DNA of 64,000 nucleotides, taken from contig NZ_PJAS01000051.1 in the NCBI RefSeq assembly GCF_002836735.1, positions 1-64,000 on the forward strand, read 5' to 3'. The notes under the pieces were generated by a model. That model was not told the origin of the DNA. It searched no databases and saw only the letters and a list, made by a program, of their open reading frames with translations. The DNA is from Psychrobacter sp. 4Bb. Lineage in GTDB: Bacteria > Pseudomonadota > Gammaproteobacteria > Pseudomonadales > Moraxellaceae. Both the position numbers and the translations under genes were made by a program. Positions 17,903 through 27,892 of the stretch are shown here, piece after piece (within the stretch, counting starts at the first letter, position 1; each line of letters opens with the position of its first letter).

Positions 17903-18850
17903 ATGGAACGCCTATCACAGATAGATTCTCTTAATACTGCCATCGGTACCAATAGCGTTGCTACTAATAAGCAAAGTAACGATGCGGCCAGTCATCCTGA
18001 CGCGACAAATAAAAAACAACCCTATATCTCGCATCAGCCAGATAGTAATGGTCATATTCACTATAGTGATGATGAGCATGCGATGTGGCAAGCGCTGCTG
18101 GCACGTCAAGCGGAACAAACGCCCAATCGTGCGTGTACTGCATATCTAGAGGGTTTGACTAAGTTAAATTTACCGACAACGCGTATCCCGCAGTTACATG
18201 ATATCGATGAGGTATTACAAGCGACCACAGGTTGGCAAACCGCCCCTGTACCTGCATTAATTAGTTTTGGTAAATTTTTTAAATTACTGGCCAATAAGTC
18301 CTTTCCTGTGGCGACGTTTATTCGTCGATTTGATGATATGGACTATATTGAAGAGCCTGATATCTTTCATGAAATCGTTGGGCATTGCCCGCTACTGACC
18401 CATCCTGCGTTTGCGGCTTTTAATGAGACGTATGGTAAGCTTGGTCTTAGCGCAACAAAAGAGGAGCGCTGGTTTTTAGCAAGGCTGTATTGGTTTACTA
18501 TTGAGTTTGGATTGGTCGGCAGTCGAATAGAAAATCGTAGAATCTATGGCGGCGGTATATTAAGCTCACCTTCTGAAACAGTCTACGCACTTAATCGGAC
18601 GCCGCAAGAGCTTTCAATCGCTCAAAATAAGCCGCAATCTCAACCTCAGTCTCAACCTGAGCACCGAGCGTTTGATTTGCTCGATGTGTTGCGGACGCCT
18701 TATCGTATCGATCAGATACAGCCGATCTACTATGTCATCGATGAATTAGATACCTTATTTGATATCGTCAATAGTGACATTATGGGTACGGTCAAAAAAG
18801 CTATGTCGCTTGGACTATTTGAGCCGACCTATCCAGAAAAAACTCGTTAA
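17903..18850 (+). CDS. phhA: Phenylalanine 4-monooxygenase
   Basis: 315 residues, bacterial monomeric type. Iron ligands His156 and His161 in FHEIVGHCPLL and Glu201 in YWFTIEFGLV. Uses tetrahydropterin and O2 to hydroxylate phenylalanine to tyrosine. The N terminus is longer than in Pseudomonas PhhA (about 45 extra polar residues, Asn/Ser/His-rich, 1-50) and a short Gln/Pro/Ser repeat (KPQSQPQSQPE) interrupts the C-terminal part near residue 240; both look like non-core insertions. AAAAGGAA precedes the ATG. Followed by phhB. Confidence 0.95.
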   Translation: MERLSQIDSLNTAIGTNSVATNKQSNDAASHPDATNKKQPYISHQPDSNGHIHYSDDEHAMWQALLARQAEQTPNRACTAYLEGLTKLNLPTTRIPQLHDIDEVLQATTGWQTAPVPALISFGKFFKLLANKSFPVATFIRRFDDMDYIEEPDIFHEIVGHCPLLTHPAFAAFNETYGKLGLSATKEERWFLARLYWFTIEFGLVGSRIENRRIYGGGILSSPSETVYALNRTPQELSIAQNKPQSQPQSQPEHRAFDLLDVLRTPYRIDQIQPIYYVIDELDTLFDIVNSDIMGTVKKAMSLGLFEPTYPEKTR

Positions 18851-18974
18851 AAACGTCAATTCAAAATTAAACATGAAAACCAACACTTCAGTACGGAATA
18901 TTGAGATAGCAGCAAAGCTATATCAACATGGATGTACGAGTATTAAAAAATAGCCACTATAAAAGGATTTTATT

Positions 18975-19316
18975 ATGACAGCACTATCACAAAATAGCTG
19001 CGAAGCTTGCCGCATTGGCGCACCGAAAGTTGAAGAAGCCGAAGCACGAGAACTATTACCGCAAATTCCTGATTGGTCATTGATTGAAGTAGATGGTATT
19101 CAGCAATTGCAGCGTCAGTATAAATTTAAAAACTTCGTCTCAGCAATGGCATTTGCCAATCAACTGGCAGAAATCGCTGAAGCAGAAGGACATCATCCGG
19201 GTATATTGGTAGAGTGGGGTAAGGCTACGGTCACTTGGTGGTCACATAGTATCAAGGGCTTGCATCGCAATGATTTTGTCATGGCAGCTAAGACCGATGA
19301 CTTACTAGGCAAGTAA
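18975..19316 (+). CDS. phhB: Pterin-4a-carbinolamine dehydratase
   Basis: 113 residues, full length for the family. The signature [20 protein letters not shown] includes the catalytic histidines. Dehydrates the 4a-hydroxypterin formed by PhhA so that the cofactor can be recycled. Strong AAAAGGA site. Lies 124 bp after phhA on the same strand. Confidence 0.95.
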   Translation: MTALSQNSCEACRIGAPKVEEAEARELLPQIPDWSLIEVDGIQQLQRQYKFKNFVSAMAFANQLAEIAEAEGHHPGILVEWGKATVTWWSHSIKGLHRNDFVMAAKTDDLLGK

Positions 19317-19419
19317 TAAGTTGCTTCACTAGCAAGTCACTTTAATCGTACTTCTACCATTAAAATTAAAATCAAACCCAATTTAGTGCCAGTATTTACT
19401 GGCATTTTAAGGATGTGTC

Positions 19420-20823
19420 ATGCCACCAAAACCCCTCACATTAATCAGTGCCAAGCTCGCCTTTATTATCTCAGCCATTGTCATCGGTATCATGGGCGTT
19501 ACCATGATCGGCTTTGGCTGGGTGCCGCACCTGTCTCTTATTCTAGCTATTTGTGTGTTACTGGCTATCGGTATGTACAAAGGACTCAGCTTTGATGACA
19601 TGCAAGCGCAAATGGCCTCAGGCGTCATGCGTGGTATTGGTGCGATCTATCTATTTTTCTTTATTGGTTTGATGGTCGCCGCCTTGATGATGTCTGGTGC
19701 TATCCCAACGCTGATGTATGTAGGCTTTCAGCTGATCTCACCTGAGTACTACTATATTTCTGCTTTTATCTTGACCTCTATTATCGGTATTGCTCTAGGT
19801 AGTAGTTTGACGACTGCCGCTACCTTGGGCGTAGCCTTTATCGGGATGAGTAATGCGTTTGATGCCAATGTTGCGATAGCGGCAGGGGCAGTAGTATCAG
19901 GCGCGTTCTTTGGCGATAAGATGTCGCCTTTGTCTGATACTTGTACGATTGCATCCTCTGTTGTCGGTATTGATCTGTTTGAGCATATTCGCAATATGAT
20001 GTATACAACCGTACCTGCGTGGATACTGACGGTGATCTTGTTCTGGATGTTCTCAGGACAGACGACTAGTGCTGATTTGAGTCAAGTGACGATATTGCAA
20101 GGTCAGCTCATAGACAGTGGTCTGGTACATGGGTATTCGGTACTGCCGTTTGTGGTATTAGTCGGATTGGCACTGTTTCGGGTCAATGCGATTTATACGA
20201 TTATCTGTACCATTGCCGCTGCACTGATCATTACTTATGTACATAGTTCACCAAGCTTTGGTCAGTTAGGCGGCTATCTGTTTGGAGGGTATGCACCTGC
20301 TGAGTCATTAGAGCTAGGGGAAGTAGGTGGTATGCTGTCGCGTGGCGGTGTACAGAGTATGTTCTTTACTCAGGCGATTGTGATACTGGCATTAAGCTTA
20401 GGTGGTCTATTAACGGCACTGGGTATTCTGCCAGCACTGCTATCTGGTATTAAGGATACATTGACGACATCAGGACGAGCTATTTTTGCCGCAGCGATGT
20501 CGGCATTGAGCATTAACGTGCTGATTGGTGAGCAGTATTTGAGTATTCTATTATCAGGTACGGCATTTCGTTCGACGTTTGAGCGTCTACACTTACATCC
20601 TAAGAATCTGTCGCGGACGATTGAGGATGCAGGAACGGTGATTAATCCATTAGTACCTTGGAGTGTGTGCGGGGTGTTTATCAGTCAGGCGCTAAGGGTG
20701 CCAGTATTAGAGTATTTGCCTTATGCGTTTTTCTGTTATTTGTCATTACTGCTGACGCTGCTATTCGGGTTTACGGGGCTGACGATTAGTAAAGTGAAAG
20801 AGGGGAAGGTCGTCGAAGCATGA
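19420..20823 (+). CDS. NhaC-family Na+/H+ antiporter
   Basis: 467 residues with about eleven hydrophobic membrane segments. Family blocks include ALGSSLTTAATLGVAFIGM, GAFFGDKMSPLSDTCTIA (near 165) and VIGEQYLSILL-like and IEDAGTVINPLVPWSVCG segments near 360-410 that are characteristic of NhaC. Exchanges Na+ for H+ across the inner membrane, and in this family sometimes malate/lactate with Na+. AAGGAT lies before the ATG. It follows phhB but after a 100-bp gap, so shared transcription is uncertain. Confidence 0.85.
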   Translation: MPPKPLTLISAKLAFIISAIVIGIMGVTMIGFGWVPHLSLILAICVLLAIGMYKGLSFDDMQAQMASGVMRGIGAIYLFFFIGLMVAALMMSGAIPTLMYVGFQLISPEYYYISAFILTSIIGIALGSSLTTAATLGVAFIGMSNAFDANVAIAAGAVVSGAFFGDKMSPLSDTCTIASSVVGIDLFEHIRNMMYTTVPAWILTVILFWMFSGQTTSADLSQVTILQGQLIDSGLVHGYSVLPFVVLVGLALFRVNAIYTIICTIAAALIITYVHSSPSFGQLGGYLFGGYAPAESLELGEVGGMLSRGGVQSMFFTQAIVILALSLGGLLTALGILPALLSGIKDTLTTSGRAIFAAAMSALSINVLIGEQYLSILLSGTAFRSTFERLHLHPKNLSRTIEDAGTVINPLVPWSVCGVFISQALRVPVLEYLPYAFFCYLSLLLTLLFGFTGLTISKVKEGKVVEA

Positions 20824-20838
20824 TAGATAATGATTTAT

Positions 20839-20874
20839 AAAAAAGGCGTAGTTCATATGAGCTACGCCTTTTTT
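20839..20874. terminator. Bidirectional terminator
   Basis: AAAAAAGGCGTAG (20839-20851) pairs with CTACGCCTTTTTT (from 20862), extended by a G-T and two pairs around an ATAT loop. T-runs on both strands serve the convergent antiporter and siderophore-interacting genes. Confidence 0.88.
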
Positions 20875-20892
20875 TGAATATGAAATCTGTAT

Positions 20893-21639
20893 TTACTGAT
20901 CTTCCATTTGCGCATCCTGACTTTTGACAATTTTATGCTGATCTTCTGTGCTATCGACTTTCCAGTAGCTAGAAACATATAAATGCGTCTTTGGTATTGC
21001 GCGCTCAACTTTAAAGTACTGGCGCAGTGTACGCATACTATGAAATTCACACGCTGCCCATACAGCAGGTTGACCATCAAGCCAAGTCAGTGATTTAACA
21101 CAGTCCAGTAAAGGGCTATCGTCTGCATTTGGATGCGCATTAATCACCCAATGTATCTCGACGTTCTCTGGTTTTTTGAGCGTCTGACGATCTGCCTCAG
21201 TCGTTACTTCAAGTACTGCGTAACCACGAGCATCAGTAGGCAACTGGGCTAAGTTGACCGTAATCGCTGGTAGCGCGGTCATATCACCGACTAATAAAAA
21301 CCAATCTGCTTCATTGTTAATGAGTTTTTTTGGCCCTGGACCACCTATCAGAATTTGATCGCCGACTTGCGCATTTCGTGCCCATGCCGATGCAGGTCCT
21401 TCTGTTTCATGTAAAGAAAAATCAACATCTATTGCGTCATCACGTTGCACGCTCACCGTATAAGTACGCATCAGTGGGCGGCTACCTGCATCTTGAGGGA
21501 ATATCAGTTTGATATAAGCACTTTCTTGATCGATAGGGAAATCAACCATGCCAGCACCGCCAAGCGTGACACGGCACATATTTGGCGTAATGTATTTAGT
21601 GCCAATAACTTCTAGTACTCTTGGAGTAGGTTTTGCCAT
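20893..21639 (-). CDS. Siderophore-interacting protein (ferric-siderophore reductase)
   Basis: 248 residues. N-terminal FAD-binding beta-barrel with RTYTVSVQ (flavin-binding RxYT motif near residue 78) and ADFSLHE-like DVDFSLHETEGPASAWA, then a C-terminal SIP NAD(P)H-binding domain ending SYWKVDSTEDQHK. ViuB/YqjH-type enzymes reduce ferric siderophores in the cytoplasm to free the iron. 66 bp after the TonB receptor gene on the same strand, so probably in one Fur-controlled operon. Confidence 0.9.
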   Translation of the reverse strand: MAKPTPRVLEVIGTKYITPNMCRVTLGGAGMVDFPIDQESAYIKLIFPQDAGSRPLMRTYTVSVQRDDAIDVDFSLHETEGPASAWARNAQVGDQILIGGPGPKKLINNEADWFLLVGDMTALPAITVNLAQLPTDARGYAVLEVTTEADRQTLKKPENVEIHWVINAHPNADDSPLLDCVKSLTWLDGQPAVWAACEFHSMRTLRQYFKVERAIPKTHLYVSSYWKVDSTEDQHKIVKSQDAQMEDQ

Positions 21640-21705
21640 ATTGTGCTTTCCTTCTAAAAACGGGTTGGCTTACTAATAGCACCAACCCGCTGTCTGTAGC
21701 ATTTA

Positions 21706-23880
21706 TTAAAAATTGGCTTTTAGGCTGACTGACATTTGACGTTCAGGGCCCATCCAGCAGTTATTGATGTCGTAACAAGCACCGACATAGGTCTTATCAA
21801 ACAGATTGTTGATACTCGCACCCACAGTTAGCATAGGGTTTATCTGATAGCTGCCGCCGACATCTACCAGCGTCACACTTGGTAGCTCATCTGTGTTTTG
21901 CTTATCAATCTGCATGCCATCTTCGTAGCGAACACCAGCATTGAGAGTGAGTTTGTCTGTAGCATAGTAGTCTGCCCATAGCGTGGCTTTGTGTTTGGCA
22001 GTTTGAGCAGGGGTATTACCGACTACATCAGGGTTGAACTCATCTTCTGTGATCTCAGCATCGGTGTAGCTGTAGCTTGCCGCGAGATCTACCCAGTCAT
22101 TAAGCATACGACTGCCTGATATCTCAAAGCCTTTTGATTCAATTTCACCGGTTTGAACTTTTTGTTGAGAATTAGCGGGGTTGGTTACTATGACATTTTT
22201 CTGTGTGATATCAAATACGGCAAGCGTCCCTTGAGTGGCACGGTCTGGAGAAAGATATTTGAAGCCAGCTTCGAGCTGATCAGCAGTGCTTGGTTCAAAA
22301 GGTTCATTAGTAATAAAGTTGCTACCAACAACGGGCTGAAAAGATTCTGAGTAGCTAGCAAACGGTGATAGACCACTACCAAAGTCATAGATAGCAGCAA
22401 AACGACCACTAGTTTCCTTGGCATCGTTAATAATAGTTTTTTCGCCAGGTGTACCTAGATAGCTTGATCTTTGCTCATTGGTACTTTTAAAATCGTCATG
22501 GCGTAGGCCTGCCACCACTGTCCAGTCTTGCCACCTCATTTCATCCTGCACATAGAGTCCAAGCTGGCTTTGTTCAATATCATCTTTCTGATAATAGGTA
22601 TCCAGTGGTAGCATGTCAGTACTAATTTGAGAAAAGCTAGGTTTAGATAGATCAATAGGTAAATCTTTGCTGTCTAGCGTATCTCGATAACTCACCGTGC
22701 TGTCTGTCTCTTGATACTCAACACCGAACAGTAGATTGTGTGAGGTGTTAGCAGTATCGAATTGGTAAGCCAATTGGTTATCTGTGGTCCAGTTGTTCAT
22801 ACTTTCATCAGTAGTGTAGGCGCTACGCTTCAAAACCTTATCACTACCATCAATGAACCCACGGTTATACATATTGCGTTGCTGCGCCTCGGCATCGGTA
22901 TAGCGCGTAATATGTTTAAAAGTTAACTGGTCATTGATATCCCAGTTCACAGTAACACTTGGCATAAATACTTCTTTACTAAATTTATTCCATTCATCGC
23001 CTGCATAGGCATCACTGTCAAGCTTGCCATAGCTTGCCTTGTAGACAGTGCCGACAGCAGGTAAGGGGGTAGATGGTACCATCTCTGGATCATCTTGATA
23101 AAACAGATTGGCAAGTACCGAGACATCATCAGTTGCCTGCCATTCAAGCGATGGATTAATCAGCAATCGCTCTTCTTCTGTGGTTTGCATTTGACCGTCT
23201 TTTTGGCGTTTTAGCGCGACTAAGCGATAGTTCAATGTGTCCGTGATAGGCCCTGTACTATCGACGGCCACTTCTTTTAGGTTTTGATTGCCAAGTCGTA
23301 GCTGCACTTCATTTTCTTGAGTGCTCTTAGGGGCTTTGGCTATTTGGTTCACCATACCACCGGGTGCTGCATAGCCATAGAGGGAAGATGCAGGACCTTT
23401 CACCACCTCGACCGCTTCAGTCGCATAGACATCGACTTGTGGCATTAGGTTCCAAGCGCCATCGTAGGGCAGTCTTAGTCCGTCATAAAAGTTTGAGTAG
23501 GTTTTAAATCCGCGGATATTGTACTCATCAAAAACAGATACCGTACCGCGGCTCTCAGAGCTTACGCCTGGCTCATAACGTAATGCAGCATTGACACTAT
23601 CTGCCTGACGCTTTTGCAACAGGTCTTGATCGATTCTAGTATAACTCATTGGCGCATCGTTTGGATCCAATGCAGTTTTGGTGCCAGTACTACGATAGCC
23701 ATCTGAGTAGACGGTAATAGCATCTAAGGTAGCTGATGGTGTAGCAGCCTCATCGTTTTCAGTATTGTTTGTCGGCTCTACAGCGTAAGCGGCGTGACTC
23801 ATACCCATGATCAGGCCAATTTGTACTGCTGTGGTGAGATATTTTTTGCGAATGACGTTAGTGGTTAGATGAGACCGCAT
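21706..23880 (-). CDS. TonB-dependent siderophore receptor
   Basis: 724 residues. Signal peptide about 1-31 (..GMSHAAYA), plug domain about 60-165 with NAALRYEPGVSSESRGTV and YNIRGF, then a 22-strand barrel ending in the aromatic outer-membrane signature (VSLKANF). The TonB-box region lies near LDAITVYSDG (residues 52-61). Member of the FhuA/FoxA/hydroxamate-type group by overall layout; the ligand cannot be told from sequence. A Fur-box-like palindrome is 80 bp upstream. Confidence 0.9.
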   Translation of the reverse strand: MRSHLTTNVIRKKYLTTAVQIGLIMGMSHAAYAVEPTNNTENDEAATPSATLDAITVYSDGYRSTGTKTALDPNDAPMSYTRIDQDLLQKRQADSVNAALRYEPGVSSESRGTVSVFDEYNIRGFKTYSNFYDGLRLPYDGAWNLMPQVDVYATEAVEVVKGPASSLYGYAAPGGMVNQIAKAPKSTQENEVQLRLGNQNLKEVAVDSTGPITDTLNYRLVALKRQKDGQMQTTEEERLLINPSLEWQATDDVSVLANLFYQDDPEMVPSTPLPAVGTVYKASYGKLDSDAYAGDEWNKFSKEVFMPSVTVNWDINDQLTFKHITRYTDAEAQQRNMYNRGFIDGSDKVLKRSAYTTDESMNNWTTDNQLAYQFDTANTSHNLLFGVEYQETDSTVSYRDTLDSKDLPIDLSKPSFSQISTDMLPLDTYYQKDDIEQSQLGLYVQDEMRWQDWTVVAGLRHDDFKSTNEQRSSYLGTPGEKTIINDAKETSGRFAAIYDFGSGLSPFASYSESFQPVVGSNFITNEPFEPSTADQLEAGFKYLSPDRATQGTLAVFDITQKNVIVTNPANSQQKVQTGEIESKGFEISGSRMLNDWVDLAASYSYTDAEITEDEFNPDVVGNTPAQTAKHKATLWADYYATDKLTLNAGVRYEDGMQIDKQNTDELPSVTLVDVGGSYQINPMLTVGASINNLFDKTYVGACYDINNCWMGPERQMSVSLKANF

Positions 23881-23960
23881 CAGATTTCCTCTTGGACTAA
23901 AATAATTAAATATTATGTATAACAGTTAAAGCAAATTTACAACGACGCTAATAATAACAC

Positions 23961-23981
23961 TAATGATAATTATTATCATTA
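23961..23981. promoter_or_regulatory. Fur box upstream of the TonB receptor
   Basis: A 21-base near-perfect palindrome, arms TAATGATAAT and ATTATCATTA around a central T, close to the Fur consensus of GATAAT-type hexamers. It is 80-100 bp upstream of the receptor start and in the divergent gap with the PepSY gene, so it may control both. The rest of the 433-bp gap shows nothing further. Confidence 0.8.
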
Positions 23982-24313
23982 AAAAATTACAACGAGACAG
24001 TTTTGAGAAGTATTTGCACTGTTAATAAAGGGCTAAAGACAGAGTATTGCGAATAGAGCCACGCAGAACTACTATTTGGAGCGATGTGTTTTAAACGATG
24101 GTTTTTGTCAGATTTTTCTCGTATTATGCAGCAGCATTCTAAATACAATTATTTACAGTAGAATTTTTAAATGGCTGTATTGCCGTCACTGTACGGCTTT
24201 ATTCTAGCTCGCTTTGAGACTCTTTAAGATTGGTCTTGCAAGCAGATACATCACTATTATCGATAGGTTTACGTTGTTTATTGAGCAACCAAAGATTGTT
24301 TAAGGTCACATTT

Positions 24314-25819
24314 ATGGACACACCCTCCAACCAATCCACCAATAACCAACGCTATTTCACAGTGTGGCGTTGGCATTTTTATGCAGGCATTTTTGTTGCT
24401 CCCTTTTTAATTGTCTTAGCGATAACGGCGCTCGGTATGCTGTTTATGTCCAACACAGTAGGACGTGATAACGACCGCTTAACGGTTATCGTGCCAGAGT
24501 CTACGGTTCAAGCACCTGTCTCTACTCAAGCAAAGAACGCGCTGAGCACCTTGTCTGATAGCACACTGGTTAAATATATCGCCCCTCGTGATACCGATAC
24601 GGTGGCTTTGTTTCAGATAAAATCAGACGACCAAAGCAATATGGTGGCAGTAAACCCTTATACGGCTGATATCGTCCAAAGTGTGCCTACCAGTAGCGGC
24701 CTTTATAGTACGTTTAACGATATTCACAGTGATTTGCTGATTGGTAAAGTTGGTGATTATTTGTTAGAAACGGCGGCATCATTGACTATTTTGATGATTT
24801 TGTCTGGTTGGTATCTGTGGTGGCAAAAACATAAATCAGTCAAAGCGATGTTGATACCTAATGAGAGGGTAACCAATAAGAAAAAGCGCTCTTTTATCCG
24901 TACGATTCATGCGACATTGGGTAGTTGGATATCTGTGCTGCTACTGTTTTTCTGTATATCAGGTATGGCATGGGCAGGTGTATGGGGCGAAAGAGTGGTG
25001 CAAGCATGGAGCCAGTTTCCTGCGGGTAAGTGGGGCGTTGCACCTGTTCCTGTATCGATTGATCACAGTCAACACGCTGCCATGCAAGAGTCTACACCAG
25101 CGCCGCATGTACATGGTGCGGCAGCGTCTGAAGCGCATACTGAAGCACCCACGCATGGCAGTGCTCTAAACTCAAGCGACACCAAAGAAGTTCCTTGGGT
25201 GCTTGAGCTGACGCCAATGCCTGTATCAGGCACGACCATGGGTAAAGATGGTATCGCCGCCAATATACCTATTATGATTGATACAGTAGATCGCTACGCT
25301 CGTGAAATCGGCTTTGAAGGGCGTTATCAATTGAACTTGCCACAAAGTAGTACAGGCGTTTGGACCATTAGCCAAGATTCAATGAGCTATGATATGAAAA
25401 GTCCGACAGCAGATCGTACGGTACATATCGACCGTTATTCGGGTAATGTCTTAGCTGATATTCATTTTGATGACTATAATGCGTTTGGTAAGTTTATGGC
25501 GGCTGGTATCGCGCTGCATATGGGCACGCTCGGATGGTGGAGCGTACTGGCTAATGTACTATTTTGCCTAGCAGTAATCACTATTTGTGTCAGTGGCTAT
25601 ATCATGTGGTGGCAGCGTCGCCCTCGTCAGGCGAGTGATAGCGCGGGATTAAACCCACCAGCTCGCGGCTTAAATGTTTCCGTCTGGTGGCCGCTTGCTA
25701 TTCCTTTATTAATTGTGGCTATCATATTCCCGACTGCTATTATCGCGATTATAGCTATCGCGCTATTAGACTTTTTGGTGATTTCTCGAGTTGGGTTTTT
25801 GCAGAAATGGTTAAAATAA
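24314..25819 (+). CDS. PepSY-associated membrane protein (PiuB-like)
   Basis: 501 residues. Membrane segments near 20-45, 155-180, 200-225 and three near the C terminus, with the WHFYAGIFVAPF start and the HATLGSWISVLLLFF block typical of PepSY_TM proteins, which often accompany siderophore receptors as inner-membrane reductases. A non-membrane segment near residues 255-290 contains eight or more histidines (HSQHAA, PHVHGAA, AHTEAPTHG). Start at 24314 is preferred (AAGG upstream, matches the family N terminus). Divergent from the TonB receptor. Confidence 0.83.
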   Translation: MDTPSNQSTNNQRYFTVWRWHFYAGIFVAPFLIVLAITALGMLFMSNTVGRDNDRLTVIVPESTVQAPVSTQAKNALSTLSDSTLVKYIAPRDTDTVALFQIKSDDQSNMVAVNPYTADIVQSVPTSSGLYSTFNDIHSDLLIGKVGDYLLETAASLTILMILSGWYLWWQKHKSVKAMLIPNERVTNKKKRSFIRTIHATLGSWISVLLLFFCISGMAWAGVWGERVVQAWSQFPAGKWGVAPVPVSIDHSQHAAMQESTPAPHVHGAAASEAHTEAPTHGSALNSSDTKEVPWVLELTPMPVSGTTMGKDGIAANIPIMIDTVDRYAREIGFEGRYQLNLPQSSTGVWTISQDSMSYDMKSPTADRTVHIDRYSGNVLADIHFDDYNAFGKFMAAGIALHMGTLGWWSVLANVLFCLAVITICVSGYIMWWQRRPRQASDSAGLNPPARGLNVSVWWPLAIPLLIVAIIFPTAIIAIIAIALLDFLVISRVGFLQKWLK

Positions 25820-25857
25820 GCGAACGGTAAGATATCGTTGTTCTCGATATAGTAAAA

Positions 25858-25888
25858 GAGCGCCTTATAGTAAGGCGCTCCTTTTTTT
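25858..25888 (+). terminator. Rho-independent terminator of the PepSY gene
   Basis: GAGCGCCTTA (25858-25867), loop TAG, TAAGGCGCTC (25871-25880), then seven T. Confidence 0.92.
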
Positions 25889-26020
25889 GCTTAAAAATTG
25901 CTGATTTTAAGAATGGATTATTTCGAAAAATGCTCAGATTAACTGCTACTTAGCTTAAAGTTGATCAAACGTTTTATGGGATTGAAATAGCTCAGTCCAT
26001 GCTAGTAGTTAAAGCATTGC

Positions 26021-27796
26021 TTACTTGAGCATAGCAATGGCATCTTTACTGGCACGCTGTCGCTCTTCGGCATTTAGCTCAATGAGACGGCCTTCTTTCA
26101 TCAGTAATAATCGATCAGCATGCTCAAAATAACCGTCATCATGACTGATGATAAACAGTGTCTTACCCATGGCTTTTAGCTCAGGGATGAGCGTTTGGTA
26201 AAACACGCGGCGAAAAGCAGGGTCTTGGTCGGCTGCCCACTCATCGAGCAGTAATATGTCCTTTTGTTCGGCGACGGCGATTAGCATAGCCAAGCGTTTG
26301 CGCTGACCTTGCGACAGCTTATCTGTAGAGAGTTTATGGTCAGACACACTTACTTTTTCTTGTAGATTGAGCTTATACAGCCAGTCAGACACTAGGGCCG
26401 CATCAGGCTCATTGCCTTGAATTCCAATCAGTTGCTTAAATAGATGCTGGTCGCTAAAAATCGCAGAAAACAGCTGTCTAAAATCGGCATTGTTCTCTGA
26501 ATTAACGCTTTGTCCATCGACTTGTACCGTTCCTGTGGTAGGAGTAAAGATACCAGTAATGATTTTGGCAAGAGTTGATTTACCGCTACCATTCGCACCG
26601 ATTAAGAAAACCACGTCACCTCGTTGCAAGGTTAAATTGACGGACTTTAAGATATTATTGGCAGGGTTTTGGTTGTTATCACTGTTATCGCTATTTTGAA
26701 CATTATCATTAACTGCTGTGTCTGGTGCATGACTACTATTGCTATTACTACTGCCTACATAGCGATAATTGATATTATTTAGAGTTATGGACTGCCAGTC
26801 CTGTGCAACCGTGTCTGTCGCAAAGCTCGGCTGATGCTCGGCCAATTCTAAAGACTGTATCTTTTCTAGCGCAACTTGAGCGGTCTGCAATGTTGGGTAA
26901 GCACCAACCGCATGTAGAAGCGGCGACTGCATAAACAAAATCGTCAAAGAAAAAGTAGTGGCAACCCCCATCGGAATATCGAGATAATTGGCTACTGCAA
27001 ACACGATACCAATCGATGCGAACATCATAATATTGGACCAGTTCACCGCTGATAAATGAAAAGTATCAGATTTGGTTACGGTCTTTTCATACGATTTGGC
27101 ATGAGCCAAAAAATCATCTGTATACAGTTTTTCTGCTCGGTGTTGGTTAAGTGCTAGCTCTTTGCGACCTTCTATTATCGATTGATAATCCTGATATAAC
27201 GCGTCATTAATCTCTCTCAACTCGGTCAAATGCGTATAGACATGCTTGACCAATATGGTACTGATCCAAATCGTCATCACAATCCAAAACATGACAATGA
27301 ACAATAATGGCAACGATAACCAGCCCAGATATAGCCCAACGCCAACAGATAAAATAATACCTTGTACCAGCTCTGGCATACGGACAAAAGCAACGGTAAT
27401 CGATTGAATATCTGAAGACAAGCTGGCAAGTAAGCGTGCACTACCCAAATGATCTATTTGAGGAACGGTGGTATCGATGATTTGTTTGACCAGTTTTGTT
27501 CTAAGCTCATAGACGAATCGATGTCCCAATCGCGTCAATGCATATTGCGACAAAAATGTCGTTACTAGCAGTAACAACACCAGCAGTGAAAACTGCGCCA
27601 AACTTAACCAAGATAAGGTATCGAATACTGACTGACTGATAAAGGTATGATTGATATAGGCAATAATACCCACGCTGACAGCGGCATTGACCAAATTTAG
27701 CAAAATGACTTTGAGAAAAGGCAGACGATAATTCGCCCAAATCATATGGTATAAAGAAGCAGTCATGCGAGAGGACGCTGTGGTACGAGAAGACAT
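26021..27796 (-). CDS. Cyclic-peptide/siderophore-type ABC exporter (fused permease-ATPase)
   Basis: 591 residues. N-terminal six-helix ABC transporter domain (about 20-310) and C-terminal ATPase with Walker A (GANGSGKSTL), signature LSQGQRKRLAML and Walker B (ILLLDEWAADQDP). The layout, including DEWAADQDPAFRR, is that of the SyrD/PvdE/YojI cyclic-peptide exporter family. An Asn/Ser/Asp-rich low-complexity insert sits before Walker A (near residues 355-385). Likely moves a peptide or siderophore to the periplasm. 96 bp after the second TonB receptor, on the same strand. Confidence 0.85.
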   Translation of the reverse strand: MSSRTTASSRMTASLYHMIWANYRLPFLKVILLNLVNAAVSVGIIAYINHTFISQSVFDTLSWLSLAQFSLLVLLLLVTTFLSQYALTRLGHRFVYELRTKLVKQIIDTTVPQIDHLGSARLLASLSSDIQSITVAFVRMPELVQGIILSVGVGLYLGWLSLPLLFIVMFWIVMTIWISTILVKHVYTHLTELREINDALYQDYQSIIEGRKELALNQHRAEKLYTDDFLAHAKSYEKTVTKSDTFHLSAVNWSNIMMFASIGIVFAVANYLDIPMGVATTFSLTILFMQSPLLHAVGAYPTLQTAQVALEKIQSLELAEHQPSFATDTVAQDWQSITLNNINYRYVGSSNSNSSHAPDTAVNDNVQNSDNSDNNQNPANNILKSVNLTLQRGDVVFLIGANGSGKSTLAKIITGIFTPTTGTVQVDGQSVNSENNADFRQLFSAIFSDQHLFKQLIGIQGNEPDAALVSDWLYKLNLQEKVSVSDHKLSTDKLSQGQRKRLAMLIAVAEQKDILLLDEWAADQDPAFRRVFYQTLIPELKAMGKTLFIISHDDGYFEHADRLLLMKEGRLIELNAEERQRASKDAIAMLK

Positions 27797-27892
27797 AGTA
27801 ACTCAGTAATAGAATAAATTTTTGATAGCAGAAAAGGGAGTAGGTCGCGCCTAATCCCTTTTATAAAACCTAAGAAAGCCTACTAATAAATC

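Noticed and set aside
18759..18953. 64-codon frame over the end of phhA
   Set aside because: Overlaps phhA in another frame and has no ribosome-binding site or recognisable feature.
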